From assembly GCA_020722565.1 (NCBI GenBank), contig DYKO01000004.1, forward strand, positions 1 through 64,000: 64,000 nucleotides of DNA. Direction: 5' to 3'. Source of the stretch: Rikenella microfusus (GTDB taxonomy: Bacteria > Bacteroidota > Bacteroidia > Bacteroidales > Tenuifilaceae). The translations under genes and the position numbers were made by a program. The notes beneath the pieces are model-generated. The model was not told where the DNA came from, made no database searches, and saw nothing but the letters and a program-made list of their open reading frames with translations. This document shows, in pieces, positions 37,796 through 46,987 of this stretch. Position 1 is the stretch's first letter, and each line of letters opens with the position of its first letter.

Positions 37796-37923
37796 AAACG
37801 AGAATATCTTTTTACATCCCCAGTAAATAGGTATAACATTAAACCAAAATCTTCGTAAAAAATCATACTCCAATAAAATTGAAAAAAACTTAACTAACCC
37901 AAACTGCTCAAAACCAAACGGAC

Positions 37924-39138
37924 ATGAATAATCCGAAATTCTCCGAATTCCCGCATGCAAAGGGTTTACTGGTTCAGGAAGAACGTATTGAATACAAACG
38001 CAAGCATAAGCAGTTGATTATTGGTATACCCCGCGAGATTGACCCTTCCGAGAGCCGAATTCCCTTAACTCCCGAGGCAGTTGAAATACTCATTCAAAAC
38101 GGGCATACCATTATCATTGAAAAAGATGCCGGCAAGCAGGCCAACTACTCCGACATGGAGTACAGCGAAAAAGGCGCTCAGATTGTTTCCACTGCTACAG
38201 AGGTTTACCAAAGTGACATCATACTAAAGGTTTCGCCCCTTACTCCAAAGGAAACCGAACTAATTCATGAGAATCAATCAATTCTATCATCGCTTCACCT
38301 TAACAACAATACAGGCGAATATTTGAAGAAACTTATCCAAAAGCGTGCTACCGCCATTGCCTTTGAGAGCATTTTGGACGCCGAAGGTGAGTTCCCGTTT
38401 GTTCGCGCTATGAGCGCCATAGCAGGAAGCACCTCGGTGCTGGTGGCGGCCGAATACCTTAGCAACGTTAACCATGGTAAAGGAGTAATGCTGGGGGGTA
38501 TTACGGGAATTTCCCCAACCGAAGTTGTTATACTCGGTGCAGGAACGGCAGGTGAATATGCAGCCCGTGCTGCATTAGGTCTTGGGGCAAATGTTAAAAT
38601 ATTCGATAAATCCATCAAAAAGTTGATGGAAATTCAAAACATACTCGGCCAAAGGTTATATACATCTATTTTCCATAGGCAAGTTTTGGAAAAGGTTCTT
38701 AAAACTGCCGATGTGGTTATTGGCACCCTTGCCCCTGAAGAAACCAATCTAAATTATCTGGTATCCGAGGACCAGGTAAAATTAATGAAACGAGGTGCTG
38801 TACTTATTGACTTGGGTATCGATCGTGGTGGATGTTTCGAAACATCTGAGCTGCGCGACCATAGCAATCCCTCATTCGTAAAGTACGGGATTATACATTA
38901 CTGTGTGCCAAACATTACCGCACGTGTAGCCCGCACCGCATCCATAGCCATGAGCAACGTTTTTGTTCCACTTCTACTCCAAATTGCCGAAAGCGGAGGG
39001 TTGCTTGTGCAAATCAAGGAGGATAGTGGTCTACGACATGGGGTATATCTTTTTAATGGCATCCTTACCAACGAATACCTTGGTAAGCTTTACGATATTC
39101 CCTCGCGAGACATCAACCTGTTGATGGCTGCTTTTTAG
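37924..39138 (+). CDS. ald: alanine dehydrogenase family protein
   Basis: This 404-residue protein has the alanine dehydrogenase/PNT N-terminal domain (GIPREIDPSESRIPLTPEA). A Rossmann domain follows (VILGAGTAGEYAARAALGLGA) and then the conserved DLGIDRGGCFETS and PNITARVARTAS. It would interconvert alanine and pyruvate with NAD. An N-terminal extension of about 30 residues, including EFPHAKGLLVQEERIEYK, precedes the canonical start. Bacteroidota members often carry this form, and some are annotated only as family members. Confidence 0.88.
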   Translation: MNNPKFSEFPHAKGLLVQEERIEYKRKHKQLIIGIPREIDPSESRIPLTPEAVEILIQNGHTIIIEKDAGKQANYSDMEYSEKGAQIVSTATEVYQSDIILKVSPLTPKETELIHENQSILSSLHLNNNTGEYLKKLIQKRATAIAFESILDAEGEFPFVRAMSAIAGSTSVLVAAEYLSNVNHGKGVMLGGITGISPTEVVILGAGTAGEYAARAALGLGANVKIFDKSIKKLMEIQNILGQRLYTSIFHRQVLEKVLKTADVVIGTLAPEETNLNYLVSEDQVKLMKRGAVLIDLGIDRGGCFETSELRDHSNPSFVKYGIIHYCVPNITARVARTASIAMSNVFVPLLLQIAESGGLLVQIKEDSGLRHGVYLFNGILTNEYLGKLYDIPSRDINLLMAAF

Positions 39139-39140
39139 AA

Positions 39141-39917
39141 TTACTGGGGGACAAAAAGATAGGTTATACTTCCACGTTGGCGGCCACTAGCAGGGGCAGA
39201 TGAGAAACGACTAGCCATGGCTGCGGCAATAGCAGCACTATTAATGCAGTCGTCGGTTACCGAATTAGCCCTATCAATTGAGGCATTGGCTACAGTGCCA
39301 TCGGCATTTACCTCAAGGCTTACCACAACTTGCCCCCCCAACTCGCACTTATAGGATGGTATCGGCAACCAAAGGGCTTTACGCCCTAATAGGTAATACG
39401 ACACCACAGTTGGACCCTTAAACTGTCCTTCCTTTTCTTTTGAAATAGATTTCTCCGGGGTATTGGGAATATTCGCCTCAATATCTTTTTGGGCCTGCTC
39501 AAAAAACTCGCGGTTCTGCTTCATGCGCTCGTAAACATCATTGGCCTCACGGTATAGCTCATCTGCATCAATATTTTTTTCATCGCCTAGCCCTGCATTA
39601 AGGTCCTTTTGTGTAGCATCAACTGCAAAATTCCGAATGGCTTCGGATTCATATTCGGGTTTTAGAACATCGGGTGGTAAAATTGGGTTTATTTTCTCAT
39701 GGATTATTTCGGCTTCGCTAGGCTCCTCAAACTCCATTTCAATGGTGGACCCGTAGTACTCCTTGCGGGTTTCAATTTTTAGAACTAGAAAAACAATGAT
39801 AAGCAATAGGTGAACCACTATGGTACCCAAAAGACCAACCTTATGCTGATTTACAATCCGGTTTGCAGCGGTGTAAAGATTATCAATTGCATTCTCAATT
39901 CTATGCGGAAACGACAT
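39141..39917 (-). CDS. TonB-like energy transducer family protein
   Basis: This 258-residue protein has an N-terminal transmembrane segment (residues about 28-48, GTIVVHLLLIIVFLVLK). A long charged linker follows without the classical Pro-rich spacer. The C-terminal TonB-like domain includes ELGGQVVVSLEVNADG, TDDCINSAAIAAAM and SITYLFVP. It may energise an outer-membrane receptor or merely use the fold. No ExbB/ExbD genes lie in the window. It converges on the alanine dehydrogenase gene with 2 bases between stops. A -7-like TATCTTTG lies on the minus strand at 39940-39947. Confidence 0.8.
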   Translation of the reverse strand: MSFPHRIENAIDNLYTAANRIVNQHKVGLLGTIVVHLLLIIVFLVLKIETRKEYYGSTIEMEFEEPSEAEIIHEKINPILPPDVLKPEYESEAIRNFAVDATQKDLNAGLGDEKNIDADELYREANDVYERMKQNREFFEQAQKDIEANIPNTPEKSISKEKEGQFKGPTVVSYYLLGRKALWLPIPSYKCELGGQVVVSLEVNADGTVANASIDRANSVTDDCINSAAIAAAMASRFSSAPASGRQRGSITYLFVPQ

Positions 39918-40386
39918 ACCAGATAAACTTTCATATCGACAAAGATAGTAAATGGATGTTATAATTTGAAAGCCGACCTGATGGTAATATATTATTCTTC
40001 ACATCAATAAACAATAATTTTGAATCCATTGAACCTTCGTGACATTTACCCAATTACATTCTGATCTATCAGAAGTATTTTTAGGATGCTCCGAAATTTG
40101 ATTTTTTATTTGGCGGTGGGTATGATAAAAATACGAAGGTTTAACTATTAATTTTTTTCTGCTGCTCCAAATTGTTCCATTTATTGGAAAAGCCTCTGCA
40201 TCATCCCTATGTTTATTTTTGTTTTTTTGAGATTTTCTTGAACTCTCTCATCCTTTATACCACTTTAATGATCCTTTAAAACATTGTTGCGTTTCGATGC
40301 ATCTGAAGCTGGGGTACTCAAAATGCATATGAAGAGTCTACATATCACGAATTCGCAAACATTGCCTAGCAAAACAATAAAAATAT
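39918..40386. other. AT-rich intergenic region
   Basis: It lies between the TonB-like gene start and the 3' end of the suf operon. It contains a minus-strand TATCTTTG (39940-39947) as a possible -7 for the TonB-like gene. No gene or clear terminator is visible. Confidence 0.55.
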
Positions 40387-41637
40387 TTAACCGAACATCG
40401 CCTTAATTTTAACCAGCGCATCGTAAAGGCGGTCGATTTCCTCAAATGTGTTATAGAATGCCAGTGAGGCACGTACCGTGCCATCGATTCCAAAATGGTC
40501 GATAACAGGCTGGGTACAGTGGTTGCCGGTTCGCACGGCAATGCCCATTTTATCGAGCACCATACCGGTATCGTAGGGATGAATATCCTTTAAAAGGAAC
40601 GATATTATTGCCGCCTTTTCGCGGGCATTTCCGTAAATGGTTAATCCATCAATTTCCGATAACCGTTCAATTGCATACTGAAGAAGTTCTCCTTCATATG
40701 ATGTTGCCGCTTCAATACCTATGCGCGAGTAGTAAGTAAGAGCGGTTACCAAACCTACGGCACCAATGTAGTTGGCCGTTCCGGCCTCAAACTTAAAAGG
40801 AAGTTCATTGAAGGTGGTCTTGGCAAACGTTACGGTTGCAATCATATCGCCACCGCTCTGCCAGGGTACCATACGATCGAGCCACTCCTCCTTGCCGTAG
40901 AGCACTCCAATTCCTGTTGGACCATATATTTTATGCCCCGAAAAGGCATAAAAATCGACATCGAGCTGCTGAACATCAACTATTCCGTGCTTTACGCCCT
41001 GTGCGCCATCAACCAGCACTGGAACATTCTGGCTGTGCGCTATGCGCACAATTTCAGCTATGGGATTAACAGTTCCCAGGGTATTGGAAACATGGGTAAC
41101 GGCAACTATTCGGGTTTTTGGGGTAAGCAACTTGGGTAGCTCATCAAGTATCAACTCACCATTTTCGTCGAATGGCAGCACTTTCAATTTTGCACCCTTA
41201 CGCTCACAGAGCAGCTGCCAGGGTACAATGTTGGAATGGTGTTCCATTTCGGTCACCAGAACCTCATCACCTTGGCTTACAAAAACCTCGCCAAATGAGA
41301 AGGCTACCAGATTCAGAGATGCCGTTGCGCCAGAGGTAAAAATTATCTCGCTTGATTTGCGGGCATTCAAAAAACCTCGCACCACCTCACGCGCATTCTC
41401 ATACTCAAGGGTCGATTCGTCGCTCAGCTTATGAACGCCACGATGAATGTTTGCGTTAATTTCATTATAAAACCGCTGAATGGTCTCAAGTACACACCTC
41501 GGTTTTTGCGTTGTAGCACCATTATCAAAGTAAACCAACGGCTGCCCATAAACCTCACGAGTAAGTATTGGGAAATCGGAACGATAATCGCTAATGCTGT
41601 TGGTTTTTTGCTGTTCTTTGTTCCTCCTGGACACCAT
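40387..41637 (-). CDS. sufS: cysteine desulfurase SufS
   Basis: This 416-residue PLP enzyme supplies sulfur for Fe-S clusters by cysteine desulfuration. It shows YFDNGATTQKP at the start, THVSNTLG, the PLP-binding lysine in FSGHKIYGPTGIG and the active-site Cys in RTGNHCTQP. It is the last gene of the suf unit. A 135-base gap and a small ORF separate it from sufD. Its usual activator SufE is encoded about 10 kb away at 51334. Confidence 0.95.
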   Translation of the reverse strand: MVSRRNKEQQKTNSISDYRSDFPILTREVYGQPLVYFDNGATTQKPRCVLETIQRFYNEINANIHRGVHKLSDESTLEYENAREVVRGFLNARKSSEIIFTSGATASLNLVAFSFGEVFVSQGDEVLVTEMEHHSNIVPWQLLCERKGAKLKVLPFDENGELILDELPKLLTPKTRIVAVTHVSNTLGTVNPIAEIVRIAHSQNVPVLVDGAQGVKHGIVDVQQLDVDFYAFSGHKIYGPTGIGVLYGKEEWLDRMVPWQSGGDMIATVTFAKTTFNELPFKFEAGTANYIGAVGLVTALTYYSRIGIEAATSYEGELLQYAIERLSEIDGLTIYGNAREKAAIISFLLKDIHPYDTGMVLDKMGIAVRTGNHCTQPVIDHFGIDGTVRASLAFYNTFEEIDRLYDALVKIKAMFG

Positions 41638-41772
41638 TTCAATTTTTTTGGCAATAATTTAGTAATCTTTTAATCAGAATTTTGCAATGCTATTTTGCTA
41701 GTTTTGCTCAAATTTAAAATTTATTGGCATTAACCATTTGAACTTTACAAGATATAAAAGTACAAGTAGTAT

Positions 41773-42027
41773 TTATATTTCAAAATAGTATTTTTTTATT
41801 TGAATAGCCTCTCCCTCCTCTTTAATCCACATTTGATGAGCTTGATACAATGCACTTAAGTTAATGTGAACCTCCCCGCTCCTCAACTTAGGGTAGCTGT
41901 TTGGTGATTTAGTAAACCATTTTCCCAAATTTAAAGGGTTTTCTCCGAACTTCCCATCCCTTAAAATCCAAAATTCCACATGTTCTTTTATGAAAAACAA
42001 TCCATTAGCTGTCATGTATTTAACCAA
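41773..42027 (-). CDS. small hypothetical ORF inside the suf operon
   Basis: An 84-residue frame starts 3 bases after the sufD stop and ends 135 bases before sufS. It has mixed, protein-like composition (FFIKEHVEFWILRDG, WFTKSPNSYPKL, VHINLSALYQAH) but no signal, membrane segment or cysteine. I do not recognise it. The tight spacing favours a real cotranscribed gene. The AT-rich 3' part and lack of family resemblance argue for caution. Confidence 0.45.
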   Translation of the reverse strand: MVKYMTANGLFFIKEHVEFWILRDGKFGENPLNLGKWFTKSPNSYPKLRSGEVHINLSALYQAHQMWIKEEGEAIQIKKYYFEI

Positions 42028-42030
42028 TTG

Positions 42031-43398
42031 CTAACAATGCATAAGGCAATTGTGGCAGCGGGATAATTCGCCGTGTAAACGTCTGTTTACCATGTCATCT
42101 ATTCGCTCCCGAAGGGTATCAATAGAAATTTTTTTAATCACTTCGTGAACAAAACCAAACATGAGCAGCAATTTGGCCTCACGCTCACCAATACCACGGG
42201 CTCGCATGTAGAACAGCGCCTCGTTGTTAAGTTGGCCCACGGTAGCCCCGTGCGAGCACTTCACATCATCGGCATAAATCTCGAGCTGAGGCTTGGTATT
42301 CATACGAGCGTCAGCGGTAAGCAACAGGCTATTATTCGATTGGTAAGCCTGGGTTTTTTGCGCATCGCGGCGCACCAATATTTTACCATTAAAAGCACCT
42401 GTTGCCTGGTCGTCAAGTATTCCCTTGTATAGCTCGTTACTAGTGCAGTTAGGCACAGCATGATCTATATAGGTAAAATTATCAGTATGCTGAGTGCGGT
42501 CGGTTAGGTATAAACCATAGAGCTGGGCATCGGCCCCCTCGCCCGATAGGGTAACGAAAAGGTTGTTGCGTATAAATCCTCCGTGCAGTGTGAGCGTATT
42601 GGTAACTAGGTGCGAATCGCGCTGCTGATTAACATAGGTGTGGGTTATCTGGGCAGAGTCGTTATGCTCGTTTTGCATTTTAACAAACTCGAGCGAAGCA
42701 TTGCGGCCAACAAATATTTCGGTAACCACATTTGAAAGGAAACGCTTGGGCGAAAGGGTATGATCGCACACCAGCACTTTGGCTTGAGCTCCATCTTCAA
42801 CAACAATCAGGTTGCGGTATTGAACCAATTGGTTTTCGTCCGACATCAGCAGGTTGATGATTTGTATGGGCTTCGCCTCAACCACATTGCGGGGAACATA
42901 AATAAAAACACCGTCCTGCGCAAACGCTGTGTTCATTGCAACCAATCCATCGGTAGTATTTTCAGCCAACGTGTTGTATCGGCCCTTGAACATATTGGGA
43001 TATAGGCGCGAAGCTTCGGCCAAGCTACCCATTATAATGCCGTTAGGTAGCTCTGTTATTTTATTGGCCCTATTAGGTAGATAAAAACCATTAAGCACAA
43101 GTGCCAAATGGGTATCGAGTTCGGGTATATCGCACCTAAAGATATCATCTATATTAAAAAGAATCTTTTTCGGGGCAAAATACTTTTCGTAATCATAGCC
43201 GAAAAGCGGTTCAATTTTAGAGTACTTGTATTTTTCGTTCTTAACCGATGGAATGCCCAGCAACCTAAAATACTGAATGGCCTCCTCGCGGTAATGATTC
43301 ATAAGCTCTGAGCTCTCCTCGGTAATCAGGTCGAGATTGTTCAGGTAGAGGTTCACAAACTCATCGCGAACGGATAGGGTTGAAGTTTTATCTGCCAT
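42031..43398 (-). CDS. sufD: Fe-S cluster assembly protein SufD
   Basis: This 455-residue protein starts at the ATG at 43398 (MADKTSTLSVRDEF). A frame 10 codons longer would begin inside the sufC stop region. It forms the SufBC2D scaffold. The beta-helix core and the C-terminal phrases KCSHGATVGQLNNEALFYM and ARGIGEREAKLLL are diagnostic. The tail ends in a Cys/His cluster (SRCHNCLMHC). It follows sufC with a gap of about 30 bases. Confidence 0.93.
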   Translation of the reverse strand: MADKTSTLSVRDEFVNLYLNNLDLITEESSELMNHYREEAIQYFRLLGIPSVKNEKYKYSKIEPLFGYDYEKYFAPKKILFNIDDIFRCDIPELDTHLALVLNGFYLPNRANKITELPNGIIMGSLAEASRLYPNMFKGRYNTLAENTTDGLVAMNTAFAQDGVFIYVPRNVVEAKPIQIINLLMSDENQLVQYRNLIVVEDGAQAKVLVCDHTLSPKRFLSNVVTEIFVGRNASLEFVKMQNEHNDSAQITHTYVNQQRDSHLVTNTLTLHGGFIRNNLFVTLSGEGADAQLYGLYLTDRTQHTDNFTYIDHAVPNCTSNELYKGILDDQATGAFNGKILVRRDAQKTQAYQSNNSLLLTADARMNTKPQLEIYADDVKCSHGATVGQLNNEALFYMRARGIGEREAKLLLMFGFVHEVIKKISIDTLRERIDDMVNRRLHGELSRCHNCLMHC

Positions 43399-43427
43399 AC
43401 TCAAATAGTTTACGCCAATTGAAAACA

Positions 43428-44180
43428 TTAGGCGTTATCGCCATTTTTAATCCAATCGTAACCCTTCTCCTCCAGCTCAAGGGCAAGCTCCTTGCCCGCA
43501 CTTTTAACAATACGGCCATTGTAGAGTATATGAACATAGTCAGGCACAATATAATCGAGCAAGCGCTGGTAATGGGTAATAACAATAACGGCATTATCGG
43601 GGCGCTTGAGCTTATTAACACCGTTGGCCACCACGCGCAGCGCATCAATATCTAAACCCGAATCGGTTTCATCGAGTATTGCCAGCTTGGGATCGAGCAT
43701 GGCCATCTGGAATATTTCGTTCTTCTTCTTTTCGCCACCCGAAAAGCCCTCGTTAACCGATCGATTGGTAAGTGCCGAGTCAATTCCAACCAGCTCCTTA
43801 TGCTCGCGCATCATCTTCAAAAAATCGGAAGCCGACAGGGGCTCCAGTCCGCGGTACTTACGATGTTCATTTACAGCCGCCTTCATAAAGTTGACCATGC
43901 TCACTCCCGGTATCTCAACGGGATACTGAAAACTAAGGAATATTCCCTCGTGGGCGCGAATCTCGGGTGCCATCTCTAGTAAATCATTGCCATTAAACGT
44001 AACCGAGCCATGGGTAACCTCAACCAGTTCCCGTCCGGTTAGCACCGAAGCCAATGTACTTTTGCCCGAGCCATTAGGGCCCATAATGGCATGTATTTCG
44101 CCAGCTTTTACCTCAAGGTTGATACCCTTTAGAATTTCTTTATCGTTAATTTTTGCGTGAAGGTCTTTTATTACAAGCAT
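43428..44180 (-). CDS. sufC: Fe-S cluster assembly ATPase SufC
   Basis: This 250-residue ABC-type ATPase of the SufBCD complex has Walker A GPNGSGKSTL, Q-loop FLSFQYP, signature EGFSGGEKKKNEI, Walker B LAILDETDSGLD and switch His in VITHYQRLL. The SGGEKKRNE-type signature separates SufC from transport ATPases. It lies between sufB and sufD in the standard order. The 92-base gap to sufB contains nothing notable. Confidence 0.96.
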   Translation of the reverse strand: MLVIKDLHAKINDKEILKGINLEVKAGEIHAIMGPNGSGKSTLASVLTGRELVEVTHGSVTFNGNDLLEMAPEIRAHEGIFLSFQYPVEIPGVSMVNFMKAAVNEHRKYRGLEPLSASDFLKMMREHKELVGIDSALTNRSVNEGFSGGEKKKNEIFQMAMLDPKLAILDETDSGLDIDALRVVANGVNKLKRPDNAVIVITHYQRLLDYIVPDYVHILYNGRIVKSAGKELALELEEKGYDWIKNGDNA

Positions 44181-44272
44181 ATCGTTTTACTTTATTTATG
44201 TCAATTTATGTTGATTTACAATTACTTCAATATGATGAGAGGTTAATCCCTTTCAGCTTATCATTTTATTTG

Positions 44273-45721
44273 TTAGCCAACGCTTCCTTCAAGGCTTATC
44301 TGCAGGAGCTTTTGTGCCTCAACGGCAAACTCCATGGGAAGCTTATTAAGCACCTCCTTGGCATAACCATTAATTATCAAGCCAACAGCATCCTCGGTTG
44401 ACAAACCCCTTTGGTTACAGTAAAAAATTTGGTCTTCGCCAATTTTAGACGTGGTTGCCTCGTGCTCCACAATAGCGGAAGGATTATCCACCTCAAGGTA
44501 GGGAAATGTATGGGCACCGCACTTATCCCCCAGCAATAGTGAATCGCATTGTGAGAAGTTACGGGCATTCTCGGCTCCCTTAAGAACTTTAACCAGTCCG
44601 CGATAGCTATTATTGCTCTGTCCGGCCGAAATACCCTTTGATACAATGCGGCTTCGGGTATTTTTGCCAATATGAATCATTTTAGAACCGGTGTCGGCCT
44701 GTTGGTGATTGTTGGTAACGGCTACGGAGTAGAACTCGCCATAGGAATTATCGCCTAAAAGTATACAGCTGGGGTACTTCCAGGTAATTGCCGATCCGGT
44801 TTCAACCTGTGTCCATGAGATTTTACTATTCTTACCCCTGCAAATTCCACGCTTGGTAACAAAGTTGTAAATGCCGCCCTTGCCATCCTTATCTCCGGGA
44901 TACCAGTTTTGAACGGTGGAGTACTTAACCTCTGCATTTTCAAGGGCCACAATTTCAACTACAGCAGCGTGCAGCTGGTTTTCGTCGCGCATGGGAGCGG
45001 TGCAACCCTCAAGGTACGATACATAGCTATCGTCGTCGGCAACAATGAGCGTTCGCTCAAATTGGCCGGTGTTTGCAGCATTAATTCGGAAATAGGTGCT
45101 AAGCTCCATGGGGCACCTAACGCCTTTGGGAATGTAGCAAAAAGAGCCATCGCTGAAAACGGCTGAGTTTAGTGCTGCAAAATAGTTATCGGTAACGGGC
45201 ACCACCGATGCCAGGTACTTGCGCACTAAATCGGGATGCTCTCGAATGGCCTCACTCATGGAACAGAAAATAATGCCCTGCTCGGCAAGGGTTTCGCGGA
45301 AGGTGGTTTTCACCGAGGTGCTATCCATTACCGCATCCACTGCTACGCCAGCTAGTAACTTTTGCTCCTCGAGCGGAATTCCCAATTTATCGAAGGTAGC
45401 CTTCAGCTCCGGGTCTATTTCCTTTTCGCCCTCAGCACTTACCCTTTGCTTTGGAGCCGCATAGTAGATGATATCTTGATAGTTGATTTCTGGTATTTGA
45501 AGATGAGCCCAGTGCGGCATCTCCATGGTTTGCCAATGACGAAAAGCCTTTAAACGAAACTCCAGCATCCACTCAGGTTCCCCCTTTTTCTCCGAAATCA
45601 TACGAATAATGTCCTCATTAAGTCCCTTGGGGATGGTTTCAGTTTCAATGTGGGATACAAAACCGTACTTATACTCCGAACCTGTGACATCACTTAGTAT
45701 TTTGTCCTGTTTTTCATCCAT
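44273..45721 (-). CDS. sufB: Fe-S cluster assembly protein SufB
   Basis: This 482-residue scaffold protein begins with the [12 protein letters not shown] motif. It includes [51 protein letters not shown] and [15 protein letters not shown]. Length and motifs are normal. It is the first gene of the suf unit. A -7-like TATCTTTG (minus strand, 45811-45818) and an adjoining 7-1-7 palindrome lie upstream, suggesting repression by a metal- or redox-sensing regulator. Confidence 0.96.
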   Translation of the reverse strand: MDEKQDKILSDVTGSEYKYGFVSHIETETIPKGLNEDIIRMISEKKGEPEWMLEFRLKAFRHWQTMEMPHWAHLQIPEINYQDIIYYAAPKQRVSAEGEKEIDPELKATFDKLGIPLEEQKLLAGVAVDAVMDSTSVKTTFRETLAEQGIIFCSMSEAIREHPDLVRKYLASVVPVTDNYFAALNSAVFSDGSFCYIPKGVRCPMELSTYFRINAANTGQFERTLIVADDDSYVSYLEGCTAPMRDENQLHAAVVEIVALENAEVKYSTVQNWYPGDKDGKGGIYNFVTKRGICRGKNSKISWTQVETGSAITWKYPSCILLGDNSYGEFYSVAVTNNHQQADTGSKMIHIGKNTRSRIVSKGISAGQSNNSYRGLVKVLKGAENARNFSQCDSLLLGDKCGAHTFPYLEVDNPSAIVEHEATTSKIGEDQIFYCNQRGLSTEDAVGLIINGYAKEVLNKLPMEFAVEAQKLLQISLEGSVG

Positions 45722-45784
45722 AACTTTAAAATCTTAACACAATAGCAACAATTCAAAAAGAACAAAGTTTATTAAATCACAACT

Positions 45785-45805
45785 AAATTAGATTTAATCT
45801 AAATT
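45785..45805. promoter_or_regulatory. palindromic candidate operator of the suf operon
   Basis: TTAGATT-T-AATCTAA (45788-45802) is a perfect 7-1-7 inverted repeat. It extends to 10-base arms with one mismatch. It sits directly downstream of the -7 element on the minus strand, so it should overlap the sufB transcription start. The 7-1-7 layout is that of Fur/PerR-family boxes, though an Rrf2-type regulator is also possible. Confidence 0.6.
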
Positions 45806-45810
45806 AACTG

Positions 45811-45818
45811 CAAAGATA
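45811..45818 (-). promoter_or_regulatory. candidate -7 element TATCTTTG of sufB
   Basis: The complement of CAAAGATA fits TAnnTTTG and lies 90 bases upstream of the sufB start. No TTG is found at the standard -33 position, consistent with a regulated or weak promoter. Confidence 0.5.
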
Positions 45819-46033
45819 TTTGCTTTTCCTCGAAATACGAAATGATATTAATCACATCATGGTCATGGTTCAAGAAAATCGGAAATTGGAACTTGTTCCC
45901 CTTAATCACGAGATAATCATAGTGATTAACCCTTTTGGGGCGAACAGGTTTACATATCATTGCAATTACCGAACAGCTACTTACGACTATCGAACCACCT
46001 TGCTATCTTCAAAATCCCAATCCTATTTTTTGC

Positions 46034-46041
46034 TACATTTG
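46034..46041 (+). promoter_or_regulatory. candidate -7 element TACATTTG of dapD
   Basis: It fits TAnnTTTG and lies 19 bases before ATG 46061, which supports that start over the longer upstream frame. No well-spaced TTG is seen. Confidence 0.45.
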
Positions 46042-46060
46042 CCAAAAATCAAATGCTACC

Positions 46061-46879
46061 ATGTTTAACGATTTAAAAATTGCGGTTGAGCAGGCATGGG
46101 ATAACCGCGATTTACTTAGTAAACCCGAATACAGAAGCGCCATTGAGAAGGTAGTTGCGCTGCTCGATAGCGGAAGGGTGCGCGTAGCGCAGCCCAATGG
46201 TGCCGAATGGATAGTTAACGAGTGGGTAAAAAAGGCTGTGCTGATGTTCTTTCCCATCCGAAGCCTCGAGGTAATTGAGGCTGGAGCCCTAGAATTCTAC
46301 GACAAGATACCCCTTAAACGCAATTTTAAGGAATTGGGTGTACGGGTTGTCCCCCATGCAGTGGCACGTTACGGAAGCTACCTGGCCAGAGGCGTTGTGA
46401 TGATGCCCTCATACGTAAACATTGGAGCTTATGTTGATGAAGGCACCATGGTGGATACCTGGGCAACCGTGGGCTCCTGCGCACAAATTGGCAAGGGTGT
46501 ACACCTGAGCGGTGGCGTTGGAATTGGCGGGGTGCTGGAACCCGTACAGGCCTCACCGGTAATAATTGAGGATGGTTGCTTTATTGGGTCCCGCTGTATT
46601 ATTGTTGAGGGAGTTAGAATTGGCCGCGAGGCGGTTCTGGGGGCTAATGTGGTTATTACCCAATCAACAAAAATTATTGATGTTTCGAGCAATAATCCCG
46701 TTGAATACAGGGGCTACGTACCCGACCGTTCAGTGGTTATTCCCGGGTCCTACACCAAGCATTTCCCGGCCGGCGACTATCAGGTACCATGTGCTTTGAT
46801 TATTGGTAAGCGAAAAGAATCCACCGACCTTAAAACCTCACTCAATAGCGCCCTGCGCGACTTTGGTGTTAGCGTTTAA
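46061..46879 (+). CDS. dapD: 2,3,4,5-tetrahydropyridine-2,6-dicarboxylate N-succinyltransferase
   Basis: This 272-residue protein starts at ATG 46061 (MFNDLKIAVEQAW). The frame is open to 45935, but that part overlaps promoter sequence. It catalyses the succinylation step of lysine/diaminopimelate synthesis. The left-handed beta-helix of hexapeptide repeats is clear (VNIGAYVDEGTMVDTWATVG, IEDGCFIGSRCIIVEGV, IGREAVLGANVVI). The catalytic-site phrase SGGVGIGGVLEP is present. It is transcribed divergently from sufB. Confidence 0.94.
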   Translation: MFNDLKIAVEQAWDNRDLLSKPEYRSAIEKVVALLDSGRVRVAQPNGAEWIVNEWVKKAVLMFFPIRSLEVIEAGALEFYDKIPLKRNFKELGVRVVPHAVARYGSYLARGVVMMPSYVNIGAYVDEGTMVDTWATVGSCAQIGKGVHLSGGVGIGGVLEPVQASPVIIEDGCFIGSRCIIVEGVRIGREAVLGANVVITQSTKIIDVSSNNPVEYRGYVPDRSVVIPGSYTKHFPAGDYQVPCALIIGKRKESTDLKTSLNSALRDFGVSV

Positions 46880-46920
46880 CATTTATTTTAAATGTTTACA
46901 CCTTATTATTACCATGAGCA

Positions 46921-46953
46921 TTGAAACGGTTATCTTGAAATTATATACCTTTG
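46921..46953 (+). promoter_or_regulatory. candidate promoter TTG...TACCTTTG of the transketolase unit
   Basis: TACCTTTG (46946-46953) fits the -7 consensus and TTG (46921-46923) lies 22 bases upstream. The ATG is at 46988. Confidence 0.5.
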
Positions 46954-46987
46954 TAAATTCGTTTGAACAGATAAAATCAGATACTTA

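Larger units (their letters stand above)
45722..46060. other. divergent sufB-dapD control region
   Basis: It contains the sufB-side palindrome (45785-45805) and -7 element (45811-45818, minus) and a plus-strand TACATTTG (46034-46041) just before dapD. No gene is present. The open frame that extends dapD leftward to 45935 lies in this control region and is not expected to be translated. Confidence 0.6.

Noticed and set aside
45935-46060. Upstream extension of dapD by 42 codons
   Set aside because: The stretch contains a candidate -7 element and does not resemble DapD. ATG 46061 gives the normal length.
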